A stretch of 13,066 nucleotides of DNA from an uncultured Prevotellaceae bacterium (GTDB taxonomy: Bacteria > Bacteroidota > Bacteroidia > Bacteroidales > Bacteroidaceae): positions 1-13,066 of the forward strand of contig CAMKTM010000050.1 in NCBI GenBank assembly GCA_946415695.1. Direction: 5' to 3'. This document shows positions 11,578 through 13,066 of the stretch, one piece after another; position 1 is the stretch's first letter, and the number at the start of each line of letters is the position of its first letter. The position numbers and the translations under genes were made by a program. The notes beneath the pieces are model-generated. The model was given only the letters and a program-made list of their open reading frames with translations, was not told the origin of the DNA and made no database searches.

Positions 11578-12789
11578 ATGGAATCCTTAAGAGAGCTTTA
11601 CCGCATAGGCATAGGGCCGTCGAGCAGTCACACGATGGGGCCGCAAGCCGCAGCTATTCAATACCTTGAACGTCACCCCGAGGCCACGGCTTTCGACGTT
11701 ACGCTCTATGGCTCCCTCGCCGCGACGGGGAAGGGGCACATGACCGACGTTGCCATCATCCGCGTCCTTGAAACGAACGGAACCGTCGACATCCACTGGG
11801 AGCCCACCGTATTCCTGCCATTTCACCCCAACGGGATGAAGTTTGCCGTGCGTCAGCCCGACGGGTCGCTCATCGACGAATGGACGGTATATAGTGTCGG
11901 CGGCGGAGCGCTCTCGGAAGGCGAGGAGCAGGAAGCGCCAGCATCCGTCGGCACGTCGCTCTACCCGCTCACCACGATGAAGGCCATCATGGCTTGGTGT
12001 CAGGAAACGGGTCATGCCTTCTGGGAATATGTGGAGCAATGCGAAGGAAAGGAAATTTGGGACTATCTCCGCGAAGTCTGGCGCATCATGCAGGAAGCCG
12101 TGGAACGTGGCATCAACCATGAGGGCATCCTTCCCGGGCCGCTCGGACTGCAGCGCAAGGCACCCATCTACTACACCAAGGCCAAGGGGTACAAAGCCAA
12201 CCTGCAGAGTTCTGGCCTTGTCTATGCCTACGCCCTTGCCGTCAGCGAAGAGAATGCTTCCGGCGGACTCATCGTCACAGCTCCCACCTGTGGCTCCAGC
12301 GGGGTGCTCCCTGCTGTTCTCTACCATCTGGGACACAATCATGCCTTCTCCGAAGAGCGCATCCTTCATGCCATCGCCACCGCTGGGCTCATAGGAAATC
12401 TCGTCAAGCAGAACGCCAGCATCTCGGGTGCCGATGTGGGCTGTCAGGGAGAGGTCGGCGTGGCCAGTGCCATGGCTTCAGCAGCAGCGTGTCAGCTCTT
12501 TGGCGGCAGCGTGGCACAGATTGAGTATGCAGCCGAGATGGGACTGGAGCATCATCTGGGCATGACGTGCGACCCCGTCTGCGGCCTCGTGCAGATACCC
12601 TGCATCGAGCGCAACGCCTTTGCCGCCGCCCGTGCCCTCGACGCCAACTTCTACGCTTCGCTCTCCGACGGCCAGCACCGCGTCAGCTTCGACCGTGTGG
12701 TTCGCGTTATGAAGCAGACAGGCAAGGACCTCCCTTCCCTCTACAAAGAAACCTCCGAAGGCGGCCTTGCCAAGCTCAGCGAGGATTAG
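11578..12789 (+). CDS. sdaA: L-serine ammonia-lyase, iron-sulfur dependent
   Basis: This 403-residue cytoplasmic enzyme converts L-serine to pyruvate and ammonia using a [4Fe-4S] cluster. The N-terminal beta-domain starts with GIGPSSSHTMGP (11-22) and contains YGSLAATGKGHMTD (44-57). The alpha-domain has TAPTCGSSGVLPAV (234-247), SGADVGCQGEVG (283-294), MTCDPVCG (329-336) and IPCIERN (340-346). Cys289, Cys331 and Cys342 match the expected cluster ligands by motif and spacing (42 and 11 residues). It is a single-chain enzyme with both domains fused, shorter than the roughly 450-residue E. coli proteins; part of the beta-domain is missing after residue 70. The end 'YKETSEGGLAKLSED' carries no cysteine, unlike the E. 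coli-type tail. ATG 11578 gives the standard start. It lies 44 bp after cutC on the same strand; no functional link to cutC is evident. Confidence 0.96.
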   Translation: MESLRELYRIGIGPSSSHTMGPQAAAIQYLERHPEATAFDVTLYGSLAATGKGHMTDVAIIRVLETNGTVDIHWEPTVFLPFHPNGMKFAVRQPDGSLIDEWTVYSVGGGALSEGEEQEAPASVGTSLYPLTTMKAIMAWCQETGHAFWEYVEQCEGKEIWDYLREVWRIMQEAVERGINHEGILPGPLGLQRKAPIYYTKAKGYKANLQSSGLVYAYALAVSEENASGGLIVTAPTCGSSGVLPAVLYHLGHNHAFSEERILHAIATAGLIGNLVKQNASISGADVGCQGEVGVASAMASAAACQLFGGSVAQIEYAAEMGLEHHLGMTCDPVCGLVQIPCIERNAFAAARALDANFYASLSDGQHRVSFDRVVRVMKQTGKDLPSLYKETSEGGLAKLSED

Positions 12790-12795
12790 GTGGCA

Positions 12796-12827
12796 TTTAT
12801 TGCTTTTCATTGGTGTCCGGCAATAAA
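12796..12827. other. inverted repeat after sdaA, weak terminator candidate
   Basis: TTTATTGC (12796-12803) and GCAATAAA (12820-12827) are perfect reverse complements across a 16-nt loop, starting seven bases after the sdaA stop. No T-run follows, so termination would be weak. The right half (GGCAATAAAG) repeats the core of the 22-bp repeats at 7792-7942. Confidence 0.4.
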
Positions 12828-12893
12828 GTATACTCGGCGAAAAAGAATTTAATGATTATCCACTATTTCTGTATCGCAGAATTCTCACACAGA

Positions 12894-13008
12894 TAGCTTA
12901 AGGCACGCAGAAATATCGCCTGCGGCGAAGTGAAAAGTGAAGAGTGAAAAGTGAAAAATCATAGTTAAGTCACGCAGAAATCACAGTTCCGCCTGCACCT
13001 GAGCGAAG
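12894..13008. repeat. two diverged copies of a direct repeat with a heptamer array between them
   Basis: Copy A (12894-12930) and copy B (12964-13008) share, in order, a TTAAG, CACGCAGAAAT (12904-12912 region and 12971-12981), CGCCTGC (12917-12923 and 12990-12996) and GCGAAG (12925-12930 and 13003-13008). Copy A contains a small hairpin TCGCC-tgc-GGCGA (12916-12928). Between them are four GTGAAAA / GTGAAGA heptamers (12930-12957). The 12790-13066 stretch has no convincing gene. Confidence 0.6.
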
Positions 13009-13043
13009 CGAAGAACTGAGGTCGACGGCCCGAAGGGGAACTG
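12984..13043. other. inverted repeat near the window end
   Basis: CAGTTCC (12984-12990) and GGAACTG (13037-13043) are exact reverse complements 46 nt apart, with further G+C-rich complementary pieces between them. The left arm lies inside copy B of the direct repeat. It may be one edge of a palindromic intergenic element that continues past the window. Confidence 0.4.
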
Positions 13044-13066
13044 AAAGTCGCTGGCGCGATAGCGGT

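Noticed and set aside
11587..12369. 260-codon open frame on the minus strand
   Set aside because: It is antisense to L-serine ammonia-lyase and only open because of the G+C-rich codon pattern.

Overview
The window looks like a stretch of chromosome from a Bacteroidota species, most likely a member of the Prevotellaceae. Three things support this. Promoter-like sequences have the Bacteroidota TAnnTTTG -7 element, twice with a TTG about 20 nt upstream. A secreted protein ends in the Prevotella-style tail YNLAGQR...GVNIQNGRKVVIK. The run ruvX - def - TPR gene is an order I associate with Bacteroidales. I see no tRNA, rRNA, CRISPR array, insertion sequence or prophage.

Layout. Positions 1-52 may hold the last codons of a rightward gene. 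A leftward pair follows: a 1144-residue secreted subtilisin-type protease ending in a two-repeat dockerin (976-4410), and a 211-residue secreted protein with a cohesin-like domain (268-903), closed by a leftward terminator (161-197). Across a divergent intergenic region with five exact copies of GTGCCATTT, a rightward gene (4645-5655) encodes a probable membrane-spanning regulator. It converges on a leftward housekeeping cluster: ruvX/yqgF (8628-9053), peptide deformylase def (7985-8542) and a secreted TPR protein (5685-7697). A SPOR-domain lipoprotein (9182-9664, leftward) is divergent from a tight rightward three-gene operon: a YtxH-like protein, a DUF1469/holin-like membrane protein and a YqjK-like small protein (9936-10783). 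Behind it come cutC (10850-11533) and L-serine ammonia-lyase (11578-12789). The last 277 bases hold only repeats and inverted repeats.

How genes may work together. The dockerin protease and the cohesin-like protein are neighbours on one strand and could be a docking pair at the cell surface. The divergent regulator has a cytoplasmic DNA-binding-like domain and an extracytoplasmic beta-rich domain, and could control its own gene and the protease through the GTGCCATTT sites. Both ideas are inferences. The YtxH/holin/YqjK-like trio parallels the yqjD-yqjE-yqjK operon of enterobacteria.

The most unusual signal is not a gene. Many gene junctions carry short tandem arrays with a 7-bp period (one has 8 bp). 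The sequences differ (GATTAGG/GATTAGA, AATTAAG/AGTTAAG, GTGAAAA, CAATCNN) but the spacing is constant. Several arrays abut start codons or run into the ends of ruvX, cutC and the SPOR gene. A separate 22-bp repeat array lies upstream of the TPR gene.
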